NCBI RefSeq assembly: GCF_008704555.1
Contig: NZ_CP023702.1
Span: forward strand, 6,486,001-6,550,000
Length of the DNA: 64,000 nt
Direction of reading: 5' to 3'
From: Streptomyces nitrosporeus
GTDB lineage: Bacteria > Actinomycetota > Actinomycetes > Streptomycetales > Streptomycetaceae
Below, piece after piece: positions 1 through 10,576 of this stretch (position 1 is its first letter; every line of letters starts with the position of its first letter). Both the position numbers and the translations under genes were made by a program. The notes beneath the pieces are model-generated. The model ran no database searches. It had not been told where the DNA came from and saw nothing but the letters and a program-made list of their open reading frames with translations.

Positions 1-223
1 ACCGGCCGTTGCGCTGGAGGTGGTCCTCGGTGAGCCCGTGGACCCGCGTCGCCTCCGCGGGGACCGGGACCCCCGGGCTGACCAGCCAGCGGGTGACGCG
101 CGGCCGCCCGCCCGCCGTGTCCTGGAGCACGAGCGCGGCCGACACGATCCGGTCCTTCTCGACGTCCACGCCCGTCGTCTCGGTGTCGAAAGCGGCCAGC
201 GGGCCGTCGAACCAGTGCGTCAT
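1..223 (-). CDS. DnaQ-like 3'-5' exonuclease, N-terminal part (runs off left edge)
   Basis: The visible 74 residues start at an ATG (positions 223-221) preceded by a GAGGAG ribosome site. They carry the exonuclease I motif FDTETTG (residues 12-18, with the D-x-E metal pair) and the VHGLTE segment typical of DEDD-family proofreading exonucleases. The rest lies beyond the window. Such proteins remove nucleotides from 3' ends, either as the DNA polymerase III epsilon subunit or as a stand-alone exonuclease. The gene is divergent from thrS. Without the C-terminal half the DEDDh/DEDDy class and any extra domains cannot be judged. Confidence 0.85.
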   Translation of the reverse strand, partial: MTHWFDGPLAAFDTETTGVDVEKDRIVSAALVLQDTAGGRPRVTRWLVSPGVPVPAEATRVHGLTEDHLQRNGR

Positions 224-349
224 CACCGAACTCCTCGCCCGTGAGCGGCAGATGACCCCGTCGCCTCTGCCCGGACCGGTGATACCCGCCCGCCCGGCCG
301 GATACGCCGCCCCCCGCCCCGCCGGAGGCACCGCACACCTCCCCGTACG

Positions 350-381
350 CCGCCCCGGGTGACCGCCGCCACCCGGGGCGG
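350..381. other. 11-bp perfect hairpin between divergent exonuclease and thrS genes
   Basis: Positions 350-360 and 371-381 are perfect reverse complements around a 10-nt loop. Both neighbours are transcribed away from this point, so it cannot end either gene. It may be a remnant terminator or an operator. It lies upstream of the likely thrS -10 box, so a thrS leader role requires a promoter further upstream. Confidence 0.45.
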
Positions 382-413
382 TATCCCTTTCGCGCAGGGG
401 GCCCGTGGCTCGG

Positions 414-419
414 TACGAT
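414..419 (+). promoter_or_regulatory. Possible -10 box of thrS
   Basis: TACGAT lies 53 bases before the thrS start and matches Streptomyces housekeeping -10 boxes. No clear -35 box is seen. Confidence 0.35.
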
Positions 420-472
420 TCGTCTTGCGTCCGCAGGAGGAAGCGGCGCACCCCCTCAGTCAGGAGAGACCG

Positions 473-2449
<1,977 letters not shown>

Positions 2450-2460
2450 TCCGCGGCCCG

Positions 2461-2503
2461 GCGAAGGCCCCCGGCGAGCTATCCGCCCGCCGGGGGCCTT
2501 CGC
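2461..2503. terminator. Bidirectional terminator hairpin after thrS
   Basis: A perfect 16-bp stem (2461-2476 with 2488-2503) and an 11-nt loop, without a U-tract as usual in Streptomyces. The TAG stop of the convergent channel gene is inside the loop, so the right arm is coding for that gene. Confidence 0.8.
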
Positions 2504-3156
2504 TCGTCCTCCCGGGAGAACACCTGGATCAGCCACGACGAGAACGACCCCGTCACCGCCCCCAGCAGTCCCAGCCCGCACGCCATGAGCCCCACCGCGA
2601 CCACCCGGCCGGCCGGGGTGACGGGGGTGGCGTCCCCGTACCCCACCGTCGTCAGCGTCGCGCACGCCCACCACACGGCGTCGCCGAACGTGCGGATGGA
2701 GGCGCCCGGGGCGTCCCGTTCCTGCTGGTAGACGGCGAGGGAGGCGGCGAAGCCGAGCAGGACGGCCGCGACACCGGCGTAGGCCATCACCCGTGCGTAC
2801 AGGCTCAGCCGGGGGTGCTCCCGGCGCTGCTGGACCGCCGTGTACAGGTGCACCACCCGCAGCGGGCGCAGCAGCGGCAGCAGGACGACGAGGGTGTCCA
2901 GCCCGTGCGAGCGGACGAAGCGCCGGCCCAGGCCGCTCAGCCGGACCCGCACGCCGTAGTCCAGGACGAACAGCAGCCAGACGGCGCCGACGAGGGCGGC
3001 GGCGAGGTCCCGCCAGAACCCGGCCCCGGCGGGGGCGAGGACGCGGACCGCGTAGCCGGCGAGGAAGAGGAGGGAAGCGGCGAGGAGGGGCACCTCCACG
3101 CGCTGTTCCCATTCCCTGAGCCGGCGGGGGGCGGGGGCGGCGGTGCGGTCGCTCAT
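2479..3156 (-). CDS. Potassium channel family protein
   Basis: A 225-residue membrane protein starting at ATG 3156. The pore carries the K+ selectivity filter TVGYGD (residues 170-175), followed by a last membrane helix (about 184-205). Earlier hydrophobic segments lie at about 23-40, 50-66 and 124-144. The basic stretch RPLRVVHLYTAVQQRR (97-112) resembles a reduced S4 segment, so this looks like a compact six-helix channel without a cytosolic RCK domain. It probably conducts K+ across the cytoplasmic membrane. It is convergent with thrS, and its last codons form one arm of the shared terminator. Confidence 0.88.
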   Translation of the reverse strand: MSDRTAAPAPRRLREWEQRVEVPLLAASLLFLAGYAVRVLAPAGAGFWRDLAAALVGAVWLLFVLDYGVRVRLSGLGRRFVRSHGLDTLVVLLPLLRPLRVVHLYTAVQQRREHPRLSLYARVMAYAGVAAVLLGFAASLAVYQQERDAPGASIRTFGDAVWWACATLTTVGYGDATPVTPAGRVVAVGLMACGLGLLGAVTGSFSSWLIQVFSREDERRPPAGG

Positions 3157-3221
3157 GGCGCCAGCATCGCGGGGCTCCGCCGGGGGCGCCCCCGGCGACA
3201 CGCGCGGCGGGGGTGACGCAA

Positions 3222-3227
3222 TATGCT
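3222..3227 (+). promoter_or_regulatory. -10 box for a probable leaderless HIT mRNA
   Basis: TATGCT ends 7 bases before the ATG at 3235, the spacing expected if transcription starts at the start codon itself. Confidence 0.4.
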
Positions 3228-3234
3228 GGCGGGC

Positions 3235-3795
3235 ATGACGAGCGAGCCGGAACAGCAGATCGGAGTGGGGACGCCCGACGCCTTCCAGCGCCTGTGGACC
3301 CCCCACCGGATGGCCTACATCCAGGGCGAGAACAAGCCGAGCGGGCCGCTGGCCGGGGACGGCTGTCCGTTCTGCGTGATCCCCTCGAAGTCCGACGAGG
3401 ACGGACTCGTCGTCGCGCGGGGCGAGAAGGTCTACGCCGTGCTGAACCTGTACCCGTACAACGGCGGGCACCTGATGGTCGTGCCCTACCGCCATGTCGC
3501 CGACTACACCGGGCTGGACGGGCCGGAGACGGTGGAACTGGCCGACTTCACCAAGCGGGCGATGACCGCGCTGCGGGCGGCGTCCGGGGCGCACGGATTC
3601 AACATCGGCATGAACCAGGGCGAGTCCGCCGGCGCGGGCATCGCCGCCCACCTGCACCAGCACGTGGTGCCGCGCTGGGGCGGGGACACCAACTTCATGC
3701 CGGTGGTCGGGCACACGAAGGTGCTGCCGCAGCTGCTCGGGGACACCCGGACGATGCTGGCCGCCGCATGGCCGGCCGGACCGCTGACGGTCTGA
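3235..3795 (+). CDS. HIT domain protein, AP4A phosphorylase-like
   Basis: A 186-residue histidine-triad protein. The active-site motif HLHQH is at residues 139-143, and CPFC at 44-47 probably helps bind zinc. HIT proteins of this branch act on dinucleoside polyphosphates; the mycobacterial homologue next to thrS is an AP4A phosphorylase, so the same reaction is likely here (inferred). A second ATG four codons upstream (3223) is possible and has a GGGGGTGA stretch before it. I prefer 3235 because a TATGCT -10 box would place the transcript start there. It lies between thrS and the phosphatidylinositol genes, the same setting as in mycobacteria. Confidence 0.9.
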   Translation: MTSEPEQQIGVGTPDAFQRLWTPHRMAYIQGENKPSGPLAGDGCPFCVIPSKSDEDGLVVARGEKVYAVLNLYPYNGGHLMVVPYRHVADYTGLDGPETVELADFTKRAMTALRAASGAHGFNIGMNQGESAGAGIAAHLHQHVVPRWGGDTNFMPVVGHTKVLPQLLGDTRTMLAAAWPAGPLTV

Positions 3796-3810
3796 ACCCG
3801 CGGTACGACC

Positions 3811-3842
3811 GGGAGGGGCGCCCCGCGCGGGGCGCCCCTCCC
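3811..3842. terminator. Bidirectional terminator between convergent genes
   Basis: A perfect 14-bp stem (3811-3824 with 3829-3842) closed by a GCGC loop, between the HIT gene and the minus-strand membrane protein gene. Confidence 0.8.
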
Positions 3843-3866
3843 GTGCGCGCGGGCCCGGCCGCGCCG

Positions 3867-5537
3867 TCAGGCGTCGTAGACGTCGGCCTTCTTCGGGGCC
3901 GCCTCCTGGACCGCGCCGCTGAGGGCCATGGAGCGGCTGTCGAAACGGCTGGTGTCCACGCCGTGGTCCTTCAGGACCTGGATGGCCGCCGAGTGCACGA
4001 CCCGCAGGATCGGGGTGGCCGCCCGCATCGCGTCGTCGGCCATGAAGCGGTGGCCCCAGGGCTTGGCCGCCCAGGCGTGGCGCAGCCCGAACGGCTCCGG
4101 AAGCACCATCTTCCCGCCGAGGTACTCCAGCAGGGGCGGGTACCAGGTGAGCGGGGCCCGCAGGGCGAGGCGGACCACCTCGTTCGCCTTGACCAGCGGC
4201 AGGGTGATCGAACGGGTCTCCCAGAACCGGACGGCCTTCTTCACCGTCTTCGTCTCGGCCGCGGGCTTGGTCAGGAAGAGCCCGTGCACGGGACCGAGCG
4301 CGTGTCCGGTGACCTCGATGCGCAGGGTCTCGTAGAGCACCGTCACGGTGATCAGCATGGTGATGACGAGCTGGCCGTCCCACAGGACGAACTGCACCCC
4401 CAGGTAATGCCGGTCCCCGCTGCTGAACTGCTGGTGGTTGCAGATCCGCTGGATCTCGTGCGGCTTGACCTGGAAGGTGGCGACGTCCTCGCCGGTGGGC
4501 CGCGTGACGGAGTCGGCGCCCTCCCCGACGGGGGAGACGATCCAGTGCTTCACGGACGGCTTGGTGAAGCCGCCCGTCTTCAGCGGGCCGCGCTCCAGCA
4601 GCTTGAGCTGGTCGTGGATGGCCTTGACCACGTCCCAGCTGTGGAAGTGGTGGAACTCCTTCGCGGGGTCGGCGGAGACGAGCTCCTCCGCGAGATGCCA
4701 GCTGCCCCAGCGGGTGCCCATGCCGAGGATGCCCTTGGCACCGGCGTAGAAGACGGAGTTGGACTGCTGTTCGGCGGCGAGCTTCTCCAGCCCCTGGCGC
4801 AGCGCCTCGCGCGCGGTCTCGTTGGGGTTCTTCGGAGCCGCCTCGGGGATCTTGGCGCTGATCCCGCCGCCGCTGAGCAGACCCTCCCAGCGCGCCCGCA
4901 TGTCCTTGGCGGAGGCCTCGGCGATGCGTTTGGCGAGCAGCCAGCCGATGACCGGCGCGACCACGGCGGCACGCAGGTAGAGGGCGATGAGACCGGTCAG
5001 GGGCATGGCGATCAGGAAGACCACCGCGAGACCGCCGACGACGAGGAGCAGCAGGCCGCCGAGCGACCTGAACGCCTTGTCCTTGGACTTGGCGAAGGAG
5101 TCGCGCGCCCGGAAGGCCAGGACCCAGAGGAGGAAACCGGGCAGGAAGAGCACACCGCACAGGACGGTGACCAGGGTGAGCTTGACGTCACGCGCCCGGC
5201 GCAGCCGGGTCGCGGCCAGGCAGTGCTCGACGACGGTCTGCGGATCCGTCCCGAAGGACTGGATGAGCGCGGCCCGGCCACCGCCGAGCATCCGCTCCTG
5301 GACCGCCCGCGAGAACGCCTCACCGAAGTTCGGCTTGAAGTAATCGGATTTGAAGAGCTTCGAACTGCCCGGTTTCACCTCGGACTTGTGCCAGTCACTG
5401 TTGGCTTTGAGGATCTCCGTCACATCGCTGTCACGGTACGCGGCGGAGGCGAGGGCGTTGGTCGCCACCGCCTGCGCGCCCGCACCCTGGAGCGGGATCT
5501 GCGCTCCAGGAGAGAAGTCGAATCCGCTGTCGGCCAT
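3867..5537 (-). CDS. Conserved membrane protein of unknown function
   Basis: A 556-residue protein starting at ATG 5537 (product MADSGFDF...). The first 110 residues look soluble. Hydrophobic stretches follow at about 115-140 and 150-195, with short gaps, giving two to four membrane helices. The remaining 350 residues are again polar. I recognise no named domain or catalytic motif. The ribosome site is weak (GGGGGCGA), and the frame extends 21 codons further upstream without clear coding signs. The gene stands alone, convergent with the HIT gene, and its upstream region holds a degenerate MITE. Coding bias is normal, so it is a real gene; its role is unknown. Confidence 0.8.
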   Translation of the reverse strand: MADSGFDFSPGAQIPLQGAGAQAVATNALASAAYRDSDVTEILKANSDWHKSEVKPGSSKLFKSDYFKPNFGEAFSRAVQERMLGGGRAALIQSFGTDPQTVVEHCLAATRLRRARDVKLTLVTVLCGVLFLPGFLLWVLAFRARDSFAKSKDKAFRSLGGLLLLVVGGLAVVFLIAMPLTGLIALYLRAAVVAPVIGWLLAKRIAEASAKDMRARWEGLLSGGGISAKIPEAAPKNPNETAREALRQGLEKLAAEQQSNSVFYAGAKGILGMGTRWGSWHLAEELVSADPAKEFHHFHSWDVVKAIHDQLKLLERGPLKTGGFTKPSVKHWIVSPVGEGADSVTRPTGEDVATFQVKPHEIQRICNHQQFSSGDRHYLGVQFVLWDGQLVITMLITVTVLYETLRIEVTGHALGPVHGLFLTKPAAETKTVKKAVRFWETRSITLPLVKANEVVRLALRAPLTWYPPLLEYLGGKMVLPEPFGLRHAWAAKPWGHRFMADDAMRAATPILRVVHSAAIQVLKDHGVDTSRFDSRSMALSGAVQEAAPKKADVYDA

Positions 5538-5627
5538 CGTCGCCCCCACTCGCCCGCACGGTCTGCTCCTGCGGCTGTTCCCAACTACCGTACGTCGCAC
5601 ACCTGCTGAATCGGGGCCAACATCCTG

Positions 5628-5849
5628 AGGGATGTCCTGGGATCCGCGGTGGACCGGCCTGCGGCGCCGGGCGGCGGGGGCCCTCCCGCGCCGTTCAGGC
5701 CGCGGGGGAGCGTCGCGGGACGGAGGGGCGTTCGCCTGCGTGGGGGGCGCCCCGGGCGTAGCCGCCGGGGGAGTACGCGGACGTTCCGGCGACGCCGCGA
5801 AGTGCCGTGACCGTCGTCGCGCGCCCGTCAGGGACCACGGGACAGCCCC
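5628..5849 (-). mobile_element. Decayed copy of a 0.22-kb MITE-like element
   Basis: This 222-bp stretch aligns along its whole length with the reverse complement of 54446-54670. Its outer ends (about 5628-5640 and 5837-5849) match the terminal inverted repeats of that copy imperfectly. It has no open frame of its own. Drift toward GC and poorly matching ends suggest an old insertion. It lies between the start of the membrane protein gene and the 3' end of the EF-G2 pseudogene. Positions 5850-5985 beyond it hold nothing I can identify. Confidence 0.7.
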
Positions 5850-5985
5850 GGGTGCCCCGGCCGGCGAGCGTGCGGGCCGAACGGTGCGACGGGGCGGACG
5901 ACGCGACGCGACGGGGCGCGGGTACCCCTCCGGCCGGCGTGCCCGGCCCGAGCCGCCGGGCCGGGGCGTGGCCGGGCGGTTGACG

Positions 5986-7387
5986 TCAGTGCCCCTTGGT
6001 CAGGGCCTGCCGCGATATGCCGAGGCGCTCGGCGCGTTCGGGCGGCATGGGTTCGTGCCGGGCGTACGCCCGGTCGAAGCGGCCGGTGCCGTGCGTCAGG
6101 GAACGGAGGTCCACGGCGTACCGGTCGATCTCGATCTCGGGGACCTCGGCGCGCACGAGGACGCGGCCGTCGGATTCCTGTTCCGTACCGAGGACCCGGC
6201 CACGGCGTCCGGCGAGATCACCCATCACGGTGCCCGCATAGGCGTCGGGGACGGACACGCGGACCTGGGCCACCGGTTCGAGCAGCCGCAGGTCCGCCTC
6301 GACCGCGGCCTCGCGCAGCGCCGGCGCACCCGCCGCCCGGAAGGCGGCGTCGGAGGAGTCCACGGAGTGCGCCTTGCCGTCGAGCAGGGTGACCCGTACG
6401 TCCACCAGCGGGTAGCCGGCCGCCACCCCGCGGGCCGCCTGGCCGCGTACCCCCTTCTCCACGGAGGCGACGAACGGCCGGGGCACCGCGCCCCCGGTCA
6501 CCCGGTCCGCGAACTCGACGCCCGAGCCGCAGGGGAGCGGCTCCACCTGGATCTCGCACACGGCGTACCGGCCGTGACCGCCGGACTGCCTGACCTGCCG
6601 CCCCCGGCCCCGGGCGCGCGAGGCGAACGTCTCACGCAGCGGGACGAGACGGGGGACCGCGTCGGCCCGGACGCCGTACCTCTCGCGCAGCCGCTCCAGG
6701 GCGAGACCCGCGTGGGCCTCGCCCATGCACCACAGGACGGTCTGCCCGGTCTCCGGGTCCCGCTCCAGACGCATACCGGTGTCCTCGGCGGCCATCCGCG
6801 CCAGGCCCTGGGAGAGCTTCCCCCCGTCGGCCCTGCCGTGGGCGCGTACCGCGAGCGGCAGCAGGGGCTCGGGGGCCGTCCACGGCCGGATCATCAGCGG
6901 ATCGCCGGGCGGGGAGAGCGTGTCCCCGGTTCCGGCACCGTCCAGCCCGGACACCCGGACCAGGCCCCCGGCGGCATGCCGGCGGCGGCGCACTCCTGCC
7001 AGAGCCCCCGGGAGGCACCGGCCACGGCGTCCGCCTCCTGGGCCGCGGAGAGGACGAACAGAGCCGCGTCCGCCGCGCGCAGCCCCGCCCTGACCTCCCC
7101 GAGGAAGTCCGCGTACCCCGGGGTGTCCAGCAGGTTGACCCGGCATCCGCCCCGGTCGACGGGGACGACGGAGAGCTGTACGGAGCGGTGCCGGTGCGGC
7201 CCGTCGCCCCGTGGCCCCCGGTCCGGCCCGGCCGGGCGCCCGCCGTCCGCGCCAGCGCCTCCACCAGCGCGGTCTTGCCGGACCCGCTGTGGCCGACCAG
7301 CACCACGTTCCGTATCCGGGCGGGCGGCGGTACCGCCGCCGCGACCCCTTCGCCGGCCCCGGTGCGCGGCTGTGTCCTGTCGTCCAT
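5986..7387 (-). pseudogene. Elongation factor G-like protein EF-G2, disrupted by deletions
   Basis: The ATG at 7387 follows a good GGAGG site and opens with a GTP-binding domain (P-loop GHSGSGKT at about residue 32). Near 7190 the homology moves to a second frame, which carries NLLDTPGYADF (the G3 motif). Near 6960-6985 it jumps to a third frame and resumes in domains IV/V, running to a TGA at 5986-5988. Full-length EF-G2 is about 730 residues. Here some 15-20 residues of the switch region, and then the rest of the G domain plus domain II (roughly 250-300 residues), are missing. No frame can give a functional translational GTPase. The C-terminal part still has normal codon bias, so the loss looks fairly recent. 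Confidence 0.88.
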
Positions 7388-7718
7388 GACGCGTGCCTCC
7401 CGGTCGGTGGCGCCCGCCCGCCGGGCGGGCGAGCGGGGCACCGGCACAAGATCCGCCCGGGCGGCCCCGGCGGCGCCCACTCGTCGAGAGCCGGACGGCG
7501 GGAGGCGCGGCAGAAGAGGCGCGGCCCGGCCGCCGGACACTCTTCTCCGAGCTTTCCACCCCCGCCGGACGGCGTCCACATCTCAGGAGCGGCGCCCGGC
7601 CCCGGGCCGGGCGCCCGCCGGGGCGGGGTGCCCGGCCGTGGGGAGGGTCCGCTCGTGACTACGATGGGCCAGCCGGTGGCCGCAGGGGCCGCACGGCCCG
7701 CCGAACCTCGGGAAGGCC
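7388..7718. other. 331-bp gap between EF-G2 pseudogene and pgsA
   Basis: Divergent promoter region. It has a GC palindrome at 7411-7431 just upstream of the old EF-G2 ribosome site and a likely pgsA -10 box at 7660-7665. No other feature is seen. Confidence 0.5.
7660..7665 (+). promoter_or_regulatory. Possible -10 box of the pgsA-patA-pimA operon
   Basis: TACGAT, 53 bases before the pgsA ATG. No convincing -35 box. Confidence 0.35.
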
Positions 7719-8399
7719 ATGCTGAACAAGTACGCGCGTGCATTCTTTACGCGTGTCCTCACACCGTTCGCCGCTCTGCTGCTCCGGCTCGGGGTCAGTC
7801 CCGACGCGGTCACCCTCGTCGGCACGGCCGGGGTGATGGCAGGTGCGCTGGTCTTCTTCCCGATGGGGGAGTTCTTCTGGGGCACGATCGTCATCACGGT
7901 CTTCGTCTTCTCCGACCTGGTCGACGGGAACATGGCCCGGCAGGCCGGGATCTCCAGCCGGTGGGGCGCGTTCCTGGACTCCACGCTGGACCGCGTCGCC
8001 GACGGGGCGATCTTCGGCGGCTTCGCGCTCTGGTACGCGGGCGGCGGTGACAACGACGTGATGTGCGCGGTGTCGATCTTCTGCCTGGCCAGCGGCCAGG
8101 TCGTCTCGTACACCAAGGCGCGCGGCGAGTCGATCGGGCTGCCCGTCGCGGTGAACGGGCTGGTGGAGCGCGCCGAGCGGCTGGTCATCTCGCTGGTCGC
8201 CGCCGGCCTCGCCGGGCTGCACGCCTTCGGGGTGCCGGGCATCCAGGTCCTGCTGCCCGTCGCCCTGTGGATCGTGGCCGTGGGCAGCCTGGTCACGCTG
8301 GTCCAGCGGGTGGTGACCGTACGCCGGGAATCGGCCGAGGCCGACGCCGCGGCGGCCGCCGCCGGCGGCGCGGAGCAGGGGAGCGGGGCCGAGCGGTGA
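7719..8399 (+). CDS. pgsA: Phosphatidylinositol phosphate synthase (CDP-alcohol phosphatidyltransferase)
   Basis: A 226-residue integral membrane enzyme with the complete CDP-alcohol motif D66-x2-D69-G70-x2-A73-R74-x8-G83-x3-D87-x3-D91. It joins CDP-diacylglycerol to inositol phosphate, the first step toward phosphatidylinositol and its mannosides. The substrate is inferred from its neighbours: an acyltransferase and the PimA mannosyltransferase follow with 4-base overlaps, the operon conserved across actinobacteria. The ATG at 7719 follows GGGAAGG. The hydrophilic Ala-rich tail (last 30 residues) is unremarkable. Confidence 0.93.
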   Translation: MLNKYARAFFTRVLTPFAALLLRLGVSPDAVTLVGTAGVMAGALVFFPMGEFFWGTIVITVFVFSDLVDGNMARQAGISSRWGAFLDSTLDRVADGAIFGGFALWYAGGGDNDVMCAVSIFCLASGQVVSYTKARGESIGLPVAVNGLVERAERLVISLVAAGLAGLHAFGVPGIQVLLPVALWIVAVGSLVTLVQRVVTVRRESAEADAAAAAAGGAEQGSGAER

Positions 8400-9370
8400 G
8401 CGGCGACGGCCCCGGGGTCCGGGACAGGCTGACCGACGGGCTCTACGGACTGGGCTGGAGCGCCGTCAAGACGCTCCCCGAGCCGGCCGCCCGCGCCCTC
8501 TTCAGGACCCTGGCCGACCAGGTGTGGAAGCGGCGCGGCACCGCCGTGCTGCGACTGGAGTCCAACCTGGCGCGGGTGGTGCCGGACGCGGACGCCGCCC
8601 GGCTCGCCGAGCTGTCGAAGGCCGGCATGCGCTCGTACATGCGCTACTGGATGGAATCGTTCCGGCTGCCCACCTGGGACCCGCGACGGATCAGGGAGTC
8701 GATCGACGTCCAGGACGCCCACCGGCTCACCGGGGGGCTCGACGCCGGCAAGGGCGTCATCCTGGCGCTGCCGCACCTGGGGAACTGGGACCTGGCGGGA
8801 GCCTGGGTCACCACCGGCCTGAAGGTGCCCTTCACCACGGTCGCCGAACGGCTGAAGCCGGAGAGCCTGTACGACCGGTTCGTGGCCTACCGGCAGGGAC
8901 TCGGCATGGAGGTCCTCCCGCACAACGGGGGAACGGCCCTCGGCACGCTCGCCCGGCGGCTGCGCTCGGGCGGGCTGGTCTGCCTGGTCGCCGACCGGGA
9001 CCTGTCGGCCTCCGGCGTCGAGGTGGACTTCTTCGGCGACACCGCGCGGATGCCCGCCGGGCCGGCCCTGCTCGCCCAGCAGACCGGCGCGCTGCTGCTG
9101 CCCGTCACCCTCTGGTACGACGGGACACCCGTCATGGGAGCCCGGGTCCACCCGCCGGTCCCCGTACCGGAGACGGGCACCCGGGCCGAGAAGACGTCCT
9201 CCATGACACAGGCGCTGGCCGACGCCTTCGCCACCGGGATCGCCGAGCACCCGGAGGACTGGCACATGCTGCAACGGCTCTGGCTCGCCGACCTGGAACC
9301 GCGCCCCGGCGGGGCGCCGCACGCCGGGCCGCGGGGCGCCGGTCCGGAACCGCGAGGGGAAGCGCCGTGA
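8396..9370 (+). CDS. Phosphatidylinositol mannoside acyltransferase (LpxL/PatA family)
   Basis: A 324-residue protein. The GTG at 8396 overlaps the pgsA stop by four bases (GTGA). The acyltransferase motif H-x4-D is HLGNWD at residues 127-132, placing it in the lipid A/PatA acyltransferase superfamily. The mycobacterial counterpart at this position transfers palmitate to the mannose of PIM at the inner face of the membrane, and the same role is likely here. The gene overlaps pimA by four bases, so the two are probably translationally coupled. The last 25 residues are Pro/Gly/Ala-rich and outside the fold. Confidence 0.9.
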   Translation: MSGDGPGVRDRLTDGLYGLGWSAVKTLPEPAARALFRTLADQVWKRRGTAVLRLESNLARVVPDADAARLAELSKAGMRSYMRYWMESFRLPTWDPRRIRESIDVQDAHRLTGGLDAGKGVILALPHLGNWDLAGAWVTTGLKVPFTTVAERLKPESLYDRFVAYRQGLGMEVLPHNGGTALGTLARRLRSGGLVCLVADRDLSASGVEVDFFGDTARMPAGPALLAQQTGALLLPVTLWYDGTPVMGARVHPPVPVPETGTRAEKTSSMTQALADAFATGIAEHPEDWHMLQRLWLADLEPRPGGAPHAGPRGAGPEPRGEAP

Positions 9371-10527
9371 AGATCGGCATCGTCTGCCCGTACTCCTGGG
9401 ACGTACCCGGCGGAGTGCAGTTCCACATCCGGGACCTGGCCGAACACCTGATCCGGCTCGGACACGAGGTGTCGGTGCTGGCGCCGGCCGACGACGAGAC
9501 CCCGCTGCCGCCGTACGTCGTGTCCGCGGGCCGCGCCGTCCCCGTCCGGTACAACGGCTCGGTCGCCCGGCTGAACTTCGGCTTCCTGTCCGCCGCCCGG
9601 GTGCGGCGCTGGCTGCACGACGGCACCTTCGACGTCGTCCACATCCACGAGCCGACCTCGCCGTCCCTGGGACTGCTCACCTGCTGGGCGGCGCAGGGCC
9701 CCATCGTCGCCACCTTCCACACCTCCAACCCGCGCTCCCGGGCGATGATCGCCGCGTACCCGATCCTCCAGCCGGCGCTGGAGAAGATCAGCGCCCGGAT
9801 CGCGGTCAGCGAGTACGCCCGCCGCACCCTGGTCGAACACCTGGGCGGCGACGCCGTGGTCATCCCCAACGGCGTCGACGTGGACTTCTTCGCCCGGGCC
9901 GAGCCCAAGGCCGAGTGGCAGGGCTCCACCCTCGGCTTCATCGGACGCATCGACGAACCCCGCAAGGGGCTGCCCGTCCTGATGAGGGCGCTCCCCGCGA
10001 TCCTCACCGCACGCCCGGACGCCCGGCTGCTGGTGGCCGGCCGCGGTGACGAGGAGGAGGCGGTCGCCACGCTGCCCGCACCGATGCGTGAGCGCGTCGA
10101 GTTCCTCGGCATGGTCAGCGACGAGGACAAGGCCCGGCTGCTGCGCAGCGTCGACGTGTACGTCGCCCCCAACACCGGCGGCGAGAGCTTCGGCATCATC
10201 CTGGTCGAGGCCCTGTCGGCGGGCGCCCCCGTGCTCGCCAGCGACCTCGACGCCTTCGCCCAGGTCCTGGACCACGGCACGGCGGGGGACCTCTTCGCCA
10301 ACGAGGACGCCGACGCACTGGCCGCGGCGGCGATCCGGCTCCTGGACGACCCGGCGCGCAGGGACGGGCTGCGGGAGCGGGGCAGCGCGCACGTCCGCCG
10401 GTTCGACTGGACGACGGTCGGCGCGGACATCCTCGCGGTGTACGAGACGGTGACCGACGGGGCCGCGGCGGTGGACACCGACGAACGCCCGGGGCTGCGC
10501 GGCCGGTTCGGCCTGGCCAGGGACTGA
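9367..10527 (+). CDS. pimA: Phosphatidyl-myo-inositol mannosyltransferase
   Basis: A GT4/GT-B glycosyltransferase of 386 residues; the GTG at 9367 overlaps the patA-like stop (GTGA). The N-terminal GGVQFHIRDLAEHL segment (15-28) and the E-x7-E signature E273...E281 (ESFGIILVE) match PimA, which adds the first mannose from GDP-mannose to phosphatidylinositol at the cytoplasmic face. Length equals that of mycobacterial PimA. It is the last gene of the pgsA operon and is followed by a hairpin at 10550-10576. Confidence 0.93.
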   Translation: MKIGIVCPYSWDVPGGVQFHIRDLAEHLIRLGHEVSVLAPADDETPLPPYVVSAGRAVPVRYNGSVARLNFGFLSAARVRRWLHDGTFDVVHIHEPTSPSLGLLTCWAAQGPIVATFHTSNPRSRAMIAAYPILQPALEKISARIAVSEYARRTLVEHLGGDAVVIPNGVDVDFFARAEPKAEWQGSTLGFIGRIDEPRKGLPVLMRALPAILTARPDARLLVAGRGDEEEAVATLPAPMRERVEFLGMVSDEDKARLLRSVDVYVAPNTGGESFGIILVEALSAGAPVLASDLDAFAQVLDHGTAGDLFANEDADALAAAAIRLLDDPARRDGLRERGSAHVRRFDWTTVGADILAVYETVTDGAAAVDTDERPGLRGRFGLARD

Positions 10528-10549
10528 GTCCGGAGCCCGGCCCGGGAGC

Positions 10550-10576
10550 GGTCCGCCGGGCGGCGGCCGGCGGACC
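10550..10576 (+). terminator. Probable terminator of the pgsA-pimA operon
   Basis: A 9-bp perfect stem (10550-10558 with 10568-10576) and a GC-only 9-nt loop, 23 bases after pimA. The right arm overlaps the first copy of a 33-bp repeat. Confidence 0.55.

Noticed and set aside
224..472. T-box leader upstream of thrS
   Set aside because: No T-box sequence (TGGNACCGCG-like) or specifier loop is visible; the one hairpin is too simple.
5632..7389. Plus-strand open frame over the EF-G2 pseudogene and MITE
   Set aside because: Antisense to clear EF-G2 homology and with no domain of its own.
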